Both the position numbers and the translations under genes were made by a program. DNA of 64,000 nt from an uncultured Porticoccus sp. (GTDB lineage: Bacteria; Pseudomonadota; Gammaproteobacteria; Pseudomonadales; Porticoccaceae). Location of the stretch: contig CAJIZZ010000015.1 in assembly GCA_905181945.1 (NCBI GenBank), forward strand, positions 1 through 64,000, in the 5' to 3' direction. Of this stretch, positions 25,688 to 38,411 are shown piece after piece; positions within the stretch are counted from its first letter, which is position 1; every line of letters starts with the position of its first letter. The notes beneath the pieces are model-generated. The model did not search any database. It was not told where the DNA came from and saw nothing but the letters and a program-made list of their open reading frames with translations.

Positions 25688-26708
25688 ATATTTTTACATT
25701 TTCAGGCTTGATGTCAGGGGTTATTCCATGACCAAGATTGAACACATGCCCATTACCACTACCAAATTGCAGTAAAATAGACTGGACCTCTTCTCTAATG
25801 CGCTGTGGAGTTGCACGAAGAATTGCGGGATCCATGTTGCCTTGCAAAGCAACACGATCACCCACTTTTTTCCGCGCAATCCCAATATGGGTAGTCCAAT
25901 CAAGGCCCACAGCATGGCATCCAGTATCAGCGATATCCTCTAACCACTGACCTCCCCCCTTAGTAAATAAAATTACGGGCACCTTTCTACCTTCATTCTC
26001 TTGAATTAAACCACGAATAATTTTCTTCATGTACTGTAAAGAAAATTCTCGATAGGCGTCATAAGAGAGGGCTCCACCCCAAGTGTCAAAAATTTGCACT
26101 GCTTGAGCGCCAGCCTTAATTTGAGCGTTCAGATAAGCGATTACTGATGCAGCAAGGACATCAAGCAATTGATGCATTAGCTCTGGCTGATTGTAAACCA
26201 TGGTCTTAGATAGCGGAAAATCACGGCTGGCTCGGCCCTCTATCATATATGTAGCCAATGTCCATGGACTGCCAGAAAATCCTATTAACGGCACGCGGCC
26301 ATTAAGTTCTCGTCGTATGGTAGCGACCGCTTCAACAACATAAGGTAGATCCTTATAAGGATCGATAACGGATAATTTATTGATATCACTTTCGGTTCGA
26401 ACTGGCTTATGAAAACGAGGGCCTTCGCCAGACTCAAAAAATACCCCTAAACCCATAGCATCGGGTATCGTTAAAATATCAGAGAATAATATGGCGGCAT
26501 CTAGATTATAGCGATCCAAAGGCTGCAAGGTTACTTCGCAAGCTCTATCAGGATTTGTGCAAAGCGACATAAAATCACCCGCTTGAGCTCTCACTTCCCT
26601 GTATTCTGGAAGATAGCGGCCAGCTTGCCGCATCATCCAAACGGGAGTTACGTCTACCTTTTCTCGCATCAATGCTCGCAGAAAACGATCGTTTTTAAGC
26701 TCTATCAT
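25641..26708 (-). CDS. hemE: Uroporphyrinogen decarboxylase
   Basis: The protein has 355 residues and converts uroporphyrinogen III to coproporphyrinogen III. The N-terminal [19 protein letters not shown], then [17 protein letters not shown] and [16 protein letters not shown] are diagnostic. It lies 12 bases after gltD on the same strand, the order seen in Pseudomonas (gltB-gltD-hemE). Its last 47 bases are read on the other strand as psd. Confidence 0.98.
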   Translation of the reverse strand: MIELKNDRFLRALMREKVDVTPVWMMRQAGRYLPEYREVRAQAGDFMSLCTNPDRACEVTLQPLDRYNLDAAILFSDILTIPDAMGLGVFFESGEGPRFHKPVRTESDINKLSVIDPYKDLPYVVEAVATIRRELNGRVPLIGFSGSPWTLATYMIEGRASRDFPLSKTMVYNQPELMHQLLDVLAASVIAYLNAQIKAGAQAVQIFDTWGGALSYDAYREFSLQYMKKIIRGLIQENEGRKVPVILFTKGGGQWLEDIADTGCHAVGLDWTTHIGIARKKVGDRVALQGNMDPAILRATPQRIREEVQSILLQFGSGNGHVFNLGHGITPDIKPENVKIFIDAVHELSLSRQNG

Positions 26709-26720
26709 AAGAAAAGGTCC

Positions 26721-28193
<1,473 letters not shown>

Positions 28194-31100
28194 TTATTGG
28201 GATTCAGCACGTGTATGCGCCAACAGCTTTTCTAGGCTAGCCGCCTTTGGCTTCACTAGCCAAAATTTTCTAATAAATCCCTCAAAATTATCCAGAATCT
28301 CCTGACCCCAAGCGCTAGCTGTCTCTGCAACAAATTCAGCAATCATGGCTTCCAAATGAACGCGATACCCTTCTGTTGATTCAGTTGTAATGCGTTGAAT
28401 TTCAACTAACTCCATATTATAGCTGTCTACAAAACTTTTATTTTCATCCAGAACATAGGCGAAACCGCCCGTCATGCCAGCCCCAAAATTAGAACCTACG
28501 GAGCCTAGCACAACAATTACCCCCCCTGTCATGTATTCACAGCAATGATGTCCAGCACCCTCAATTACAGCCTGAGCACCTGAATTGCGGACCGCAAAGC
28601 GCTCTCCTGCAAGACCAGCGGCAAACAACTTGCCTGATGTTGCGCCATATAGACAGGTGTTACCCATAACAGGAGTGACATTAGAAGAAAAATTGCTATC
28701 TTTTGGCGGCGCTATGACAATTTTACCGCCAGCCATTCCTTTGCCAACATAGTCATTAGCATCACCACAAAGATGTATATTTAAACCGCCCGCATTCCAA
28801 ACACCAAGCGACTGCCCAGCCACACCATGTAGCATTAATTTTATCGGAACATCAGCCATACCTTGATTACCGTAACGTTTAGCTATTTCGCCAGAAAGAC
28901 GGGCACCAATAGAGCGGTCACAATTGCTTATGTTATAGCTAAACTCACCACCTTTTTTTGACTCAACAGCAGGCAATATATCAGCCACCATTTCTTCAGC
29001 TAAGCGCCCTTTGTCAAAGGGTGCATTTTTAATCACCTGGCATGTTTGTGGTTTGCTATCCAGCAATGCATCAGTATAAAGTATTGGGGACAAATCTAAT
29101 TTCTTTTGTTTTTCTGTGTTACCCTCAAAAATTTCCAGCAAGTCAACCCTGCCAACCAGCTCTTCCATGGTTCTTACCCCGAGACGGGCCATCCACTCTC
29201 GAGTTTCTTCCGCCATAAAGAGAAAGAAGTTCTTTGCTGTTTCCACAGTACCTTTATAGTAGTTCTCCCTGAGTTCTTTATCCTGTGTGGCAACCCCAGT
29301 CGCACAGTTATTCAAATGACAAATTCTCAGATACTTACATCCAAGAGCAACCATTGGGCCGGTACCAAAACCAAAGCTTTCTGCGCCTAAAATAGCCGCT
29401 TTTACAACATCAAGGCCAGTTTTTAGCCCCCCATCTGTTTGAACACGGACCTTATGGCGCAAATCGTTCGCTTTAAGCATTTGATGAGTTTCAGCTAAAC
29501 CCAGCTCCCAAGGAGAGCCCGCGTAACGAATCGATGTTAGTGGACTTGCTGCTGTGCCGCCATCATAGCCAGATATTGTAATCAAATCTGCGTAGGCTTT
29601 TGCTACTCCCGCAGCAATAGTTCCAACACCTGGGCGGGAAACCAACTTCACTGAAACTAACGCTTCTGGATTGACCTGCTTCAGGTCAAAAATAAGTTGA
29701 GCTAAATCTTCAATTGAATAAATATCGTGATGAGGAGGAGGAGAAATCAAAGTTACGCCGGGAACTGAATATCGGAGTCTGGCAATTAACTCATTCACCT
29801 TGCCTCCTGGTAACTGTCCGCCTTCACCAGGCTTTGCACCCTGAGCTACTTTAATCTGAATCACCTCAGCACTTGACAGATAGTGTGGCGTTACCCCAAA
29901 ACGACCAGAAGCCACTTGCTTAATTTTCGATGCCTTAATTGTGCCATAACGAGCAGGATCTTCACCCCCTTCTCCTGAGTTAGATCGACCCCCTAGGATG
30001 TTCATAGCCTGAGCCAAACCTTCATGAGCCTCTGGCGATAGCGCTCCTAAGGACATACCTGCCGAATCAAATCGTTTCAATATTTTTTCAATCGGCTCCA
30101 CGTCAGACAAAAGGATCGGCTTAATGTCAGCTTTAATCTTCAGGAGATCTCTGAGGGTTGATGCAGAGCGTTTATTCACTAAGTCAGCATAATCATGCCA
30201 TGCGGTATAGTCACCCTCTTGTACTGCACGATGAAGAGTTGTTACGACGTCTGGATTAAATGCATGGTACTCTTGGCCGTGGACATACTTTAGTAGCCCA
30301 CCTGGATTGATCGATTTTCGTTCACTCCAGGCCTGATCGGCGAGTCTTTGTTGGTCCTGCTGCAGATCGTTAAAATCTGCACCCTTAATACGACTCGGTG
30401 TTCCTAAAAAGCACATGTTAACTATCTCAGGAGAGAGTCCAATAATCTCGTACAACTGAGCACCTCGATACGAAGCAACCGTAGAAATACCCATTTTAGA
30501 TAGGATTTTTAACAACCCTTTATTCATGCCTTGGCGGTAGTTTTTAAATGCTGCATCTATATCACACAGTATTTCTCCTGCTGTCACCATATCAGAAAGG
30601 ATGTGGTAGCTTAAAAAAGGGTAAACCGCAGAAGCACCACAACCTATTAATGTTGCAATTTGATGAGAATCACGAGCAGACGCGGTGGATGCAATAATAT
30701 TAGCATCACAACGAAGACCTAATTTAATTAAATGATGATGAACTGCACCTACGGCCATCAACATCTGAATAGGCAAATTATTTGGAAGAATGTCAGAATC
30801 AGACAGAATGCAGCACCTAATGCCATCTCTGACGGCATCAGAAACTTTCTCACATAGACTTTGGACGGCCTGCTCTAAATTGGATGTCTTTGGGTCATAA
30901 TTAACACTAAATTTTTTAACCCGGTAGTCGTCCTGTGTGTTATTTTTTAACGCGTAATATTTGCGTGGCGATAAAACTGGGCTCGACAAATTAATGCGCT
31001 TTGCATGTTCGGGGGACTCAAGGAAAATGTTACCTTCGCGACCGAGTTGTGTCTTTAGGGACATAACAAGTGTTTCACGTAACGGATCAATGGGAGGGTT

Positions 31101-32648
31101 GGTCACCTGCGCAAATTGTTGCCTAAAATAATCATAGAAGCTGCGATCTTTAACTGAAAGTACAGCCATTGGCGTATCATCCCCCATGGAACCGACTGCT
31201 TCTTGGCCTCCTTCTGCTAGTGGTCGCAAAATTTGCTCTCGTTCTTCCATGGAAACTAAGAACATCTTCATAAAACTACGAATTTTTTCCCTGCTTAAGG
31301 CGCCCTCAACTTCTATGCTTTCATCATCCATAGAAGACATAATTTTGATAGTGCTGCTATTTAACCACGTCTGATACGGATTGGCGGAGGCCATTTCTTT
31401 GTCAATCTGACCAGCGTTCATGATAGAGCCTGTATGCGTATCAATCGAAAGTATATCTCCTGGGCCTAAGCGTCCTTTAGCAACAACGCTACTAGAGCTA
31501 TATTTATAAACACCAACTTCTGATGCAACAGCAATAATATCGTCATCCGTTAACACCCAACGAGATGGCCTTAAACCATTTCTATCCAGCGTACAAACGG
31601 CATAACGCCCATCAGTAATAACTAGCCCAGCAGGGCCATCCCATGGCTCCATATGCATAGCTATATATTCAAAGTAAGCTCTTTCGTTCAACCCATAGTC
31701 TTGGTTGTTATCCCAGGCTGGTGGTACCAACATTCGCACGGCTTTATGGAGATCTATGCCCCCTGCAACCATTACTTCAAGCATATTGTCCAGACTAGAA
31801 GAATCTGATCCTGTTCGGTTGACAAGAGGCTTTACATCCTGCAAATCGGGCAAGAGGGGGGTAACAAGCTTAGGAGTTCTGGCTACAGACCAGTTTCTAT
31901 TCCCATGGAGCGTGTTGATTTCTCCATTATGAGCCAGCATTCTAAATGGTTGAGCCAGTGGCCACTGAGGGCTAGTATTGGTAGAAAAACGTTGGTGAAA
32001 AATACAGATGGCAGTTTTTAGGAGCGGATTTGCCAAATCTGGGTAAAATATCGGCAAATCAACTGGCATCATTAGCCCTTTGTAGCTAATAACATTTTCT
32101 GCAAGGCTGGCAATATAAAAAGAGTTGTCTGATGCTAGAGCAATCTCAATTTTTCGCTTAGAAATAAACAATCGAGCATTGAATTTTTGTTTGTCTAGAC
32201 CGCCTGCAGCAATAAATATTTGCTCAATTTCTGGCAGGGTTTCTAATGCGATGCGGCCCAAACAATCTTTACTTGTAGGAACTTTGCGCCAGCCGATCAC
32301 TTCTAACCCCTGATCCAACAAGGCCTCCGACATAGCATTTTTAGCATGGTTGCGCTGATCGCTGTCTTGGCTGAGCATTACTGAACCAACCGCATACAAT
32401 TCAGGTAATTCGACGTCAAACAGCTTTTTAGCCGCATCTCGCATAAAAGCATCCGGCTTTTGAAGCAATAACCCGCAGCCATCACCAGTTTTGCCATCAG
32501 AAGCAATACCGCCACGATGGGTCATGCAAGCTAACGCTTCAATAGCGGTTTCTAGGACACGGTGGCTCACCTTACCTTTCGTGTGGGCAATCAGTCCAAA
32601 TCCACAATTATCTTTGAATTCATCTAAGCTATAGAGGCCTGTCGGCAT
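28194..32648 (-). CDS. gltB: Glutamate synthase (NADPH) large subunit
   Basis: Starting at ATG 32648 gives 1484 residues beginning [19 protein letters not shown], like pseudomonad GltB; an upstream ATG at 32696 would add 16 residues and cannot be excluded. The catalytic Cys of the class II amidotransferase domain is in DNCGFGL and becomes N-terminal after processing. The FMN-binding synthase domain occupies the middle ([25 protein letters not shown]), the 3Fe-4S ligands are in [18 protein letters not shown], and the C-terminal beta-helix contains the repeated GG motifs. It is the ammonia-assimilation partner of glutamine synthetase. Confidence 0.97.
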   Translation of the reverse strand: MPTGLYSLDEFKDNCGFGLIAHTKGKVSHRVLETAIEALACMTHRGGIASDGKTGDGCGLLLQKPDAFMRDAAKKLFDVELPELYAVGSVMLSQDSDQRNHAKNAMSEALLDQGLEVIGWRKVPTSKDCLGRIALETLPEIEQIFIAAGGLDKQKFNARLFISKRKIEIALASDNSFYIASLAENVISYKGLMMPVDLPIFYPDLANPLLKTAICIFHQRFSTNTSPQWPLAQPFRMLAHNGEINTLHGNRNWSVARTPKLVTPLLPDLQDVKPLVNRTGSDSSSLDNMLEVMVAGGIDLHKAVRMLVPPAWDNNQDYGLNERAYFEYIAMHMEPWDGPAGLVITDGRYAVCTLDRNGLRPSRWVLTDDDIIAVASEVGVYKYSSSSVVAKGRLGPGDILSIDTHTGSIMNAGQIDKEMASANPYQTWLNSSTIKIMSSMDDESIEVEGALSREKIRSFMKMFLVSMEEREQILRPLAEGGQEAVGSMGDDTPMAVLSVKDRSFYDYFRQQFAQVTNPPIDPLRETLVMSLKTQLGREGNIFLESPEHAKRINLSSPVLSPRKYYALKNNTQDDYRVKKFSVNYDPKTSNLEQAVQSLCEKVSDAVRDGIRCCILSDSDILPNNLPIQMLMAVGAVHHHLIKLGLRCDANIIASTASARDSHQIATLIGCGASAVYPFLSYHILSDMVTAGEILCDIDAAFKNYRQGMNKGLLKILSKMGISTVASYRGAQLYEIIGLSPEIVNMCFLGTPSRIKGADFNDLQQDQQRLADQAWSERKSINPGGLLKYVHGQEYHAFNPDVVTTLHRAVQEGDYTAWHDYADLVNKRSASTLRDLLKIKADIKPILLSDVEPIEKILKRFDSAGMSLGALSPEAHEGLAQAMNILGGRSNSGEGGEDPARYGTIKASKIKQVASGRFGVTPHYLSSAEVIQIKVAQGAKPGEGGQLPGGKVNELIARLRYSVPGVTLISPPPHHDIYSIEDLAQLIFDLKQVNPEALVSVKLVSRPGVGTIAAGVAKAYADLITISGYDGGTAASPLTSIRYAGSPWELGLAETHQMLKANDLRHKVRVQTDGGLKTGLDVVKAAILGAESFGFGTGPMVALGCKYLRICHLNNCATGVATQDKELRENYYKGTVETAKNFFLFMAEETREWMARLGVRTMEELVGRVDLLEIFEGNTEKQKKLDLSPILYTDALLDSKPQTCQVIKNAPFDKGRLAEEMVADILPAVESKKGGEFSYNISNCDRSIGARLSGEIAKRYGNQGMADVPIKLMLHGVAGQSLGVWNAGGLNIHLCGDANDYVGKGMAGGKIVIAPPKDSNFSSNVTPVMGNTCLYGATSGKLFAAGLAGERFAVRNSGAQAVIEGAGHHCCEYMTGGVIVVLGSVGSNFGAGMTGGFAYVLDENKSFVDSYNMELVEIQRITTESTEGYRVHLEAMIAEFVAETASAWGQEILDNFEGFIRKFWLVKPKAASLEKLLAHTRAESQ

Positions 32649-32733
32649 AATAAACGGTGCTCTAGGTAAAATATGTTGAAAGACCAGCCGACTCATAGAA
32701 AAAAACTAATACTGCTGGAACAAGAAAATAACT

Positions 32734-32762
32734 ATTTTACACGTCCGCGACCTATGTAACAA
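32734..32762 (-). promoter_or_regulatory. Sigma-70-like promoter of gltBD
   Basis: On the minus strand TTGTTA (32762-32757) and TAAAAT (32739-32734) are separated by 17 bases. They match four and five of six consensus positions. Transcription would start near 32727, 79 bases before the preferred gltB ATG. It lies in the 128-base gap after aroB. Confidence 0.5.
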
Positions 32763-32824
32763 TTACCGCGATGTGAATAAGGCCTATAACTTTAGGTGAT
32801 ATAATTTATAGGTTGTCTTGTCTT

Positions 32825-33898
32825 CTAAATAACCTTCATTAGAAGATCTGGTTTAATTTCAGAAGTTACTGTTGCAACTCCAATAGATCGAAGAAGTACA
32901 AAACGAAGACTGCCATCTAGAGCTTTTTTATCGACTGACATGAGCTCCAAAAAAATTTTGGAGCTCATGTCTTTTGGTGCTACTGCAGGCAAATCACAGA
33001 AAGCCAGAATTTTTCTTATCCGGCAAACATCAGCTTGATTTATCCAGCCCAGTAAACTCGACAGCTCTGCGGCCATAATTATTCCAATCGCTACTGCCTC
33101 GCCATGCAACCAGCCCTTATAGGACTGAAAGGTCTCAATAGCATGGCCAAATGTATGTCCTAAATTTAAAATCGCACGAACACCATTTTCGTGCTCGTCT
33201 TTTTCAACAATCTTGGCTTTATTGGCGCATGATTTCTCTATTGCAAAACATAGGGCATCGGGATCGCGCGCTAAAAGCTTAGATATATTTTTTTCTATCC
33301 AGTGAAAAAATTCTACATCTGCAATCAGCCCATATTTAATTACCTCCGCCAAGCCCGCTCGAAATTCCCTATCTGGTAAAGTACCTAATAAGGAGGTATC
33401 AATTATGACGCACTGAGGCTGATAGAACGCTCCTATCATGTTTTTGCCTAGCCTGTGATTAACTGCAGTTTTTCCGCCTACAGATGAGTCTACTTGGGCA
33501 AGCAATGTTGTTGGAATTTGGCAAAAATTTATACCTCTCTGATAACAAGCGGCAGCAAATCCTGTCATATCGCCAATAACACCGCCGCCAAGAGCGATTA
33601 GAGTGGCTGCTCGGTTATATTTTTTAGCGAGCAATGTATCAAAAATTGTATTAAGCACTTCTATATTTTTGTGTATTTCTCCATCCGGCAAGATCAATGT
33701 TTCTATGCTATATGCGGACAATCCATCCACAAGGGAGCTCAAATAGAGTGGAGCAATAGTCTCGTTAGTGACCACCAACACTTGCTTTCCATGAATATGT
33801 GATGCGAGCAACTCCGACGACTGCAGTAATCCGTCACCAATAAAAATAGGGTAACTCCTATCGCCAAGTTCCACACAAAGCTTGCTAAATTTTTCCAC
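32825..33898 (-). CDS. aroB: 3-dehydroquinate synthase
   Basis: The protein has 357 residues and uses a GTG start; no ATG is available near the N-terminus. It cyclises DAHP to 3-dehydroquinate in the shikimate pathway, using NAD and a divalent metal. GGGVIGDMTGFAAACYQRGI, PTTLLAQVDSSVGGKTAVNH and LNLGHTFGHAIE contain the NAD-binding and metal-binding residues. It follows aroK by 47 bases. Confidence 0.97.
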   Translation of the reverse strand: MEKFSKLCVELGDRSYPIFIGDGLLQSSELLASHIHGKQVLVVTNETIAPLYLSSLVDGLSAYSIETLILPDGEIHKNIEVLNTIFDTLLAKKYNRAATLIALGGGVIGDMTGFAAACYQRGINFCQIPTTLLAQVDSSVGGKTAVNHRLGKNMIGAFYQPQCVIIDTSLLGTLPDREFRAGLAEVIKYGLIADVEFFHWIEKNISKLLARDPDALCFAIEKSCANKAKIVEKDEHENGVRAILNLGHTFGHAIETFQSYKGWLHGEAVAIGIIMAAELSSLLGWINQADVCRIRKILAFCDLPAVAPKDMSSKIFLELMSVDKKALDGSLRFVLLRSIGVATVTSEIKPDLLMKVI

Positions 33899-33945
33899 AA
33901 TAAATCATTCTTTATATAATTATGTTGAGTTGGAAATGTACCACA

Positions 33946-34491
33946 TCAGCCTAAAAATTGACGAACTTCATTGGCAATTTCATTCGCAACTAACCAAGGT
34001 TTGCGCTTGCTGGTAACAAAAACTAGGTCGGCTATTTCTTGGTATAGTAGCTCTCGATCCAATACTAACTGCTTTAATACTTCGCGCGGATTACTAACAT
34101 TTAATAAAGGCCTGCTGCGATCATGCGAAGTTCTCTCTAATAATTGCCCAACAGGGGCGCTAAGATACACAACATAGCCACTATTTTTTAAGACATTACG
34201 ATTCTCTTCAAAGATAACAGCTCCGCCTCCTGTAGCAAGAACCATACCAGTCCCGGAGGCCAGCTCAGTAAGCATACGAGATTCACGCTTTCGAAACCCA
34301 TCTTCGCCTTCCATGTCGAAAATCCATGATATGTTCGCACCACATCTCTCTTCAATTTCACAGTCAAGATCGATAAATTTAAGATCCAAAATTTCTGCCA
34401 AAATACGGCCAATGGTGCTCTTCCCAGAACCCATGGGGCCGACAAGAAAAATATTGCTATGTGTATTTATCAACTTAATGGCGCTTCTCAA
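33946..34491 (-). CDS. aroK: Shikimate kinase
   Basis: The protein has 181 residues. The most upstream start is TTG at 34491, and no ATG occurs before the P-loop, so the exact start is uncertain. The Walker A motif is FLVGPMGSGKSTIGR. FIDLDCEIEERCG, FRKRESRML and VLATGGGAV carry shikimate-binding residues, and RSRPLL is the lid Arg region. It phosphorylates shikimate at the 3-hydroxyl. pilMNOPQ, which precede aroK in pseudomonads, are absent. Confidence 0.95.
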   Translation of the reverse strand: MRSAIKLINTHSNIFLVGPMGSGKSTIGRILAEILDLKFIDLDCEIEERCGANISWIFDMEGEDGFRKRESRMLTELASGTGMVLATGGGAVIFEENRNVLKNSGYVVYLSAPVGQLLERTSHDRSRPLLNVSNPREVLKQLVLDRELLYQEIADLVFVTSKRKPWLVANEIANEVRQFLG

Positions 34492-34601
34492 ATAATTTTA
34501 AATTGAAGGATCAATGAGCTATTTTTATTAAATAATACAGCAAAATGGCTATGTCGTAATTTTTTGGCTTTATACTACCCTTGTATTATAAAGCTGGTCT
34601 T

Positions 34602-37046
34602 ATGATGAATAAAACCCATTACAAAATTATTAGCAAGGGATGTTGGTGTTTGTTTGCAATGTTTGGTTGCATGCTTATCATAGTTAGTAGTTTATACCTG
34701 TATCTAAGTCCAAAATTGCCTTCCGTTGAAAACCTTCGTCAAATAAATCTCCAGACGCCCTTAAGGATTTACTCAGAGGATTTGCAGTTAATCGGTGAAT
34801 TCGGCGAAAAACACCGTAATCCAATAGACTTTCAAGATATACCACTTTTTTACATACAGGCATTAATATCTGCAGAAGATGACCAGTTTTATAGTCATTC
34901 TGGAGTCGATATTGGAGCTTTATTGCGCGCAGCAGTAGAGCTCGTCTCTTCTGGCGGCATCAGGACTGGTGGCAGCACCATCACTATGCAAGTTGCCCGA
35001 AATTACCTTCTAACCAGAGAGCGAACATTTACCCGAAAGTTTAATGAAATCTTGCTGGCGTTCAGGATTGAAGGGGAGTTATCTAAGGATGAGATATTAA
35101 CTCTTTATGCTAATAAAATTTACCAAGGAAACAGGGCTTATGGTGTAAGTGCGGCATCCCATGTTTACTATGGGCAGCCTATTCAGAAGCTGACTCTCTC
35201 TCAGCTAGCTATGCTTGCCGGGCTCCCAAAAGCTCCTTCGGCCTATAATCCTATAGTTAACCCTAAGCGAGCCCTAATAAGGCGCAACTGGATTCTACAT
35301 CGTATGCATGACTTGGGTTATATTGATTTAAAAACCCTCATCTTGGCAAAAAGGGAGCCTACTAACGCAATCTATCATGGGTACAAAGTCTCGATAGATT
35401 CTCCTTATGTATCTGAAATGGTGCGAAAAAAAGTGTTTGCTATGGTCGGAAAATCTGCCTACACAGACGGGTTGCGTGTTTACACAACCATTAATAGTCA
35501 TTTGCAGCAAAGTGCACAAAAATCTATTCGGAAAGGGCTGATTGCCTATGACAAGAGGCATGGGTATAGAGGCCCTGAATTCAACACTCCTAATCCAGAG
35601 CTATGGAATAACATCCTGCAGTCAACGCTCACTTACGGCGGTTTAGTCCCAGCTATAGTAAAAGAAGTTCATGACCAGCATCTCAGTGTGTTGCTTGCAG
35701 ACAAGCATGAAATCTTCATTTCCTGGGAGCGTGGGCTAAAAAACCTGCGTAAATACAATACCCCTGACAGCCGGTCACGTTCAATTAAGACAGCAAGCGA
35801 ACTATTTTCAACTGGCGATTTAGTAAGGGTTAGCCAACATAATGGTCGCTGGGAGCTTGCTCAGCTGCCAAAAGTTCAGGCAGCAATAGTAGCTCTAAAT
35901 CCTAAAAATGGAGGAATCAAGGCACTGGTCGGTGGATTTGATTTTCGACAAAATAACTTCAATAGAGCCACCCAAGCAACGCGGCAATCGGGTTCAAGCT
36001 TTAAACCTTTTATCTATGCGATTGCCTTAGAGAATGGTTTCACTGCTGCCAGCATTGTAAATGACGCGCCATTAGTTTTTGAAGACAAGCGCCTTAAAAA
36101 CTCCTGGCGGCCAGAAAATGACGGCGGAACATTTTATGGGCCAACTCGTTTACGGAAGGCTTTGTATCTTTCAAGAAATTTAGTATCCATTCGGATCCTG
36201 CAAAGTATTGGCATAAAAACTGCGATCTCAGGTTTAGGCCGATTTGGTTTTGATAGCTCCAAATTGCCCAGAAATCTCTCGCTGGCTCTTGGTAGTCACG
36301 CTACAACGCCACTAAAAATTGCAACAGGTTATGCCATGTTAGCCAACGAAGGATATCAGGTTGAGCCCCATCTAATAAATCGCATTGAGGATGCTAGTGG
36401 CAATTTACTTTATCAAGCAAACCCTTTGACTGCATGTAATGACTGTAATGAAATTTCTCAGGGGTCATCGCAAAAGCAAGCATATGTTCATGAAAAAATC
36501 AGTCCTTACGCTTTGCTAGATTTAACCCTAGAGCCTAAATTAACTTCAGCACCAAGAGTGATTGACCCTCAGACAGTATATATTATTGACTCTATACTCA
36601 GAGATGTTATTAAAATAGGCACAGGACGGCGCGCAAAAGTGCTTAATCGTTCTGATATTGCAGGAAAAACTGGTACAACCAATGGCCCAAAAGATGCGTG
36701 GTTTTCTGGCTACAATCCAGATATTGTTGCTACCGCATGGCTGGGATTTGATGATAACTTATTGCTTGGAAGGAATGAATATGGCGGGTCAGCCGCTTTG
36801 CCTATTTGGATAGATTTTATGCGGGATGCATTAGCCGAGAAGGTTGACAATAGAAGGCGGCAACCAAAAGGGTTAATCACTGTCAGAATTGACCCAGACA
36901 CAGGACTTAGGGTTGGGCCAGAACAAAAAAATGCGCTATTTGAAGTTTTTAAAAAGAAAAATATTCCGTCACTGGCTGAGAAAAGCACAGAGACCAATAC
37001 TGTAATAAAGTATAAAAGCTCCATGAATCCAGAAGATCTATTTTAG
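34602..37046 (+). CDS. mrcA: Penicillin-binding protein 1A
   Basis: Starting at ATG 34602 (a second ATG follows at once) gives 814 residues. The order is a short cytoplasmic tail, one membrane span, a GT51 glycosyltransferase (SAEDDQFYSHSGVD with the catalytic Glu, then GGSTITMQVARNYLL), an inserted OB-like region (about 310-430), and a transpeptidase with Ser in SGSSFKPFIYA and KTGTT. It polymerises and cross-links peptidoglycan. It is divergent from aroK across 110 bases. Confidence 0.97.
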   Translation: MMNKTHYKIISKGCWCLFAMFGCMLIIVSSLYLYLSPKLPSVENLRQINLQTPLRIYSEDLQLIGEFGEKHRNPIDFQDIPLFYIQALISAEDDQFYSHSGVDIGALLRAAVELVSSGGIRTGGSTITMQVARNYLLTRERTFTRKFNEILLAFRIEGELSKDEILTLYANKIYQGNRAYGVSAASHVYYGQPIQKLTLSQLAMLAGLPKAPSAYNPIVNPKRALIRRNWILHRMHDLGYIDLKTLILAKREPTNAIYHGYKVSIDSPYVSEMVRKKVFAMVGKSAYTDGLRVYTTINSHLQQSAQKSIRKGLIAYDKRHGYRGPEFNTPNPELWNNILQSTLTYGGLVPAIVKEVHDQHLSVLLADKHEIFISWERGLKNLRKYNTPDSRSRSIKTASELFSTGDLVRVSQHNGRWELAQLPKVQAAIVALNPKNGGIKALVGGFDFRQNNFNRATQATRQSGSSFKPFIYAIALENGFTAASIVNDAPLVFEDKRLKNSWRPENDGGTFYGPTRLRKALYLSRNLVSIRILQSIGIKTAISGLGRFGFDSSKLPRNLSLALGSHATTPLKIATGYAMLANEGYQVEPHLINRIEDASGNLLYQANPLTACNDCNEISQGSSQKQAYVHEKISPYALLDLTLEPKLTSAPRVIDPQTVYIIDSILRDVIKIGTGRRAKVLNRSDIAGKTGTTNGPKDAWFSGYNPDIVATAWLGFDDNLLLGRNEYGGSAALPIWIDFMRDALAEKVDNRRRQPKGLITVRIDPDTGLRVGPEQKNALFEVFKKKNIPSLAEKSTETNTVIKYKSSMNPEDLF

Positions 37047-37120
37047 CAACTCCGTTGAGTTTTCTGTTCTCCAGAAAAATAGACTATTGTTCACTCACAA
37101 TATAATGTTAGCTAAAGAAT

Positions 37121-37780
37121 ATGCGAATTAACTGGAATAATATTGATACAGTCTTGCTTGATATGGATGGAACCCTGCTAGACCTGCATTTTGATAATTT
37201 TTTTTGGCTTAACTATCTACCTAAACGTTATGCAGAGATCCATAATATTCCTTTTAAGACAGCTAACGATCAAATACATAACCTATCTATCAAGACTACG
37301 GGTACACTGAATTGGTACTCTACAACATACTGGTCGAAAGAGCTTTCTGTGGACATCTATCGGTTAAAAAAAGAAATAAGCGGCCTAATAAAAATGCGGC
37401 CTTTTGCGCAAGAATTTCTTGAGCAACTAGGCCTGCACAAGAAAAAACGTGTGCTTGTTACGAATGCCCATCCTCAAAGCCTGGAGTTGAAAATTTCTGT
37501 TACCCAAATCAATAGTCTCCTAGATAACATCTATACGTCTCATCAATTTCACCATCCGAAAGAAAGTCAAAAATTCTGGTATGCGCTTGCCTGTCAGGAA
37601 AAATTTGACCCTGAAAAAACATTATTCATTGATGACTCTGTAAATATTTTACAGGCAGCAAGCCATTATGGGATCAAGGAACTATTGGGAATAAAAAAAC
37701 CTGACAGCAGCCAAAATTCTGTCGAGATAGAGGGTTTTGCATCTATCGCCAGCTTTAATGAGATCCTTCCACTTGCTTAA
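37121..37780 (+). CDS. yrfG: HAD-family GMP/IMP nucleotidase (YrfG-like)
   Basis: The protein has 219 residues. HAD motif I is VLLDMDGTLLDLHFDNFFW, in which the first Asp is the nucleophile; the LHFDNFFW extension is typical of YrfG. Motif II lies in VLVTNAH and motif IV in LFIDDSVNIL. YrfG dephosphorylates GMP and IMP. Its end overlaps the hslR start, a pairing (yrfG-hslR) conserved in many gammaproteobacteria. Confidence 0.93.
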   Translation: MRINWNNIDTVLLDMDGTLLDLHFDNFFWLNYLPKRYAEIHNIPFKTANDQIHNLSIKTTGTLNWYSTTYWSKELSVDIYRLKKEISGLIKMRPFAQEFLEQLGLHKKKRVLVTNAHPQSLELKISVTQINSLLDNIYTSHQFHHPKESQKFWYALACQEKFDPEKTLFIDDSVNILQAASHYGIKELLGIKKPDSSQNSVEIEGFASIASFNEILPLA

Positions 37781-38192
37781 AGAAAATAAAGTAGGAAAAA
37801 AAGTTCGCCTGGATAAATGGCTATGGGCTGCACGTTTTTTTAAGACGCGAGGTTTTGCAAAAGCAGCTATTCTAGGGGGAAAGATCCATATTGATGGGAA
37901 GCGTGCAAAAGCTAGCAAAGATCTGACGCTGGGAATAACTCTTAGTATCAAACAAGGGGTTGATGAAAAAATAGTGGTAGTGAAAAGTCTTTCTGCACAG
38001 AGAAGTAGTGCAACTAAAACGCTAGCAATGTATTGTGAAACACAAGAAAGCATCTTATTGAGGATCAAAAATAGCGCTGAAAGAAAAGCGTCTAATAACG
38101 GCATTTTGTTTGATGCTAAGCGACCAAACAAAAAACAACGTCGGCAGATACATAGGTTTAATGCAAATAATCAGCATGATGTAGGAAATTAA
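37758..38192 (+). CDS. hslR: Ribosome-associated heat shock protein Hsp15
   Basis: The ATG at 37758 gives 144 residues; the start lies inside yrfG by 23 bases. An S4 RNA-binding domain occupies the first half (KVRLDKWLWAARFFKTRGFA, then KIHIDGKRAKASK). The C-terminus is basic. Hsp15 binds the free 50S subunit carrying a nascent chain and helps recycle stalled complexes. Its tail is somewhat longer than the 133-residue E. coli protein. Confidence 0.93.
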   Translation: MRSFHLLKENKVGKKVRLDKWLWAARFFKTRGFAKAAILGGKIHIDGKRAKASKDLTLGITLSIKQGVDEKIVVVKSLSAQRSSATKTLAMYCETQESILLRIKNSAERKASNNGILFDAKRPNKKQRRQIHRFNANNQHDVGN

Positions 38193-38411
38193 GCAAAAGA
38201 AGTAAGCTTTATGAGCTTAATATGAGTGGCTTTAATGCATAAAACCATTTTTTTTTCAAATTCACCACCAATGCTCCACTAGTGAGTATTTTTCTGGCAT
38301 AATTCCCATACTTTTTTTTGCTTTGCTTCACTTTGCGATCGGTTGAAAAGATGCATGGTGTTAAATACAGTCAAAGCGTGCGACTAGAATTCCTCAACAG
38401 GACCAACACTA

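Noticed and set aside
38203..38219. TAAGCT-TTATG-AGCTTA hairpin after hslR as a terminator
   Set aside because: The stem is short and AT-rich with no T-run after it.
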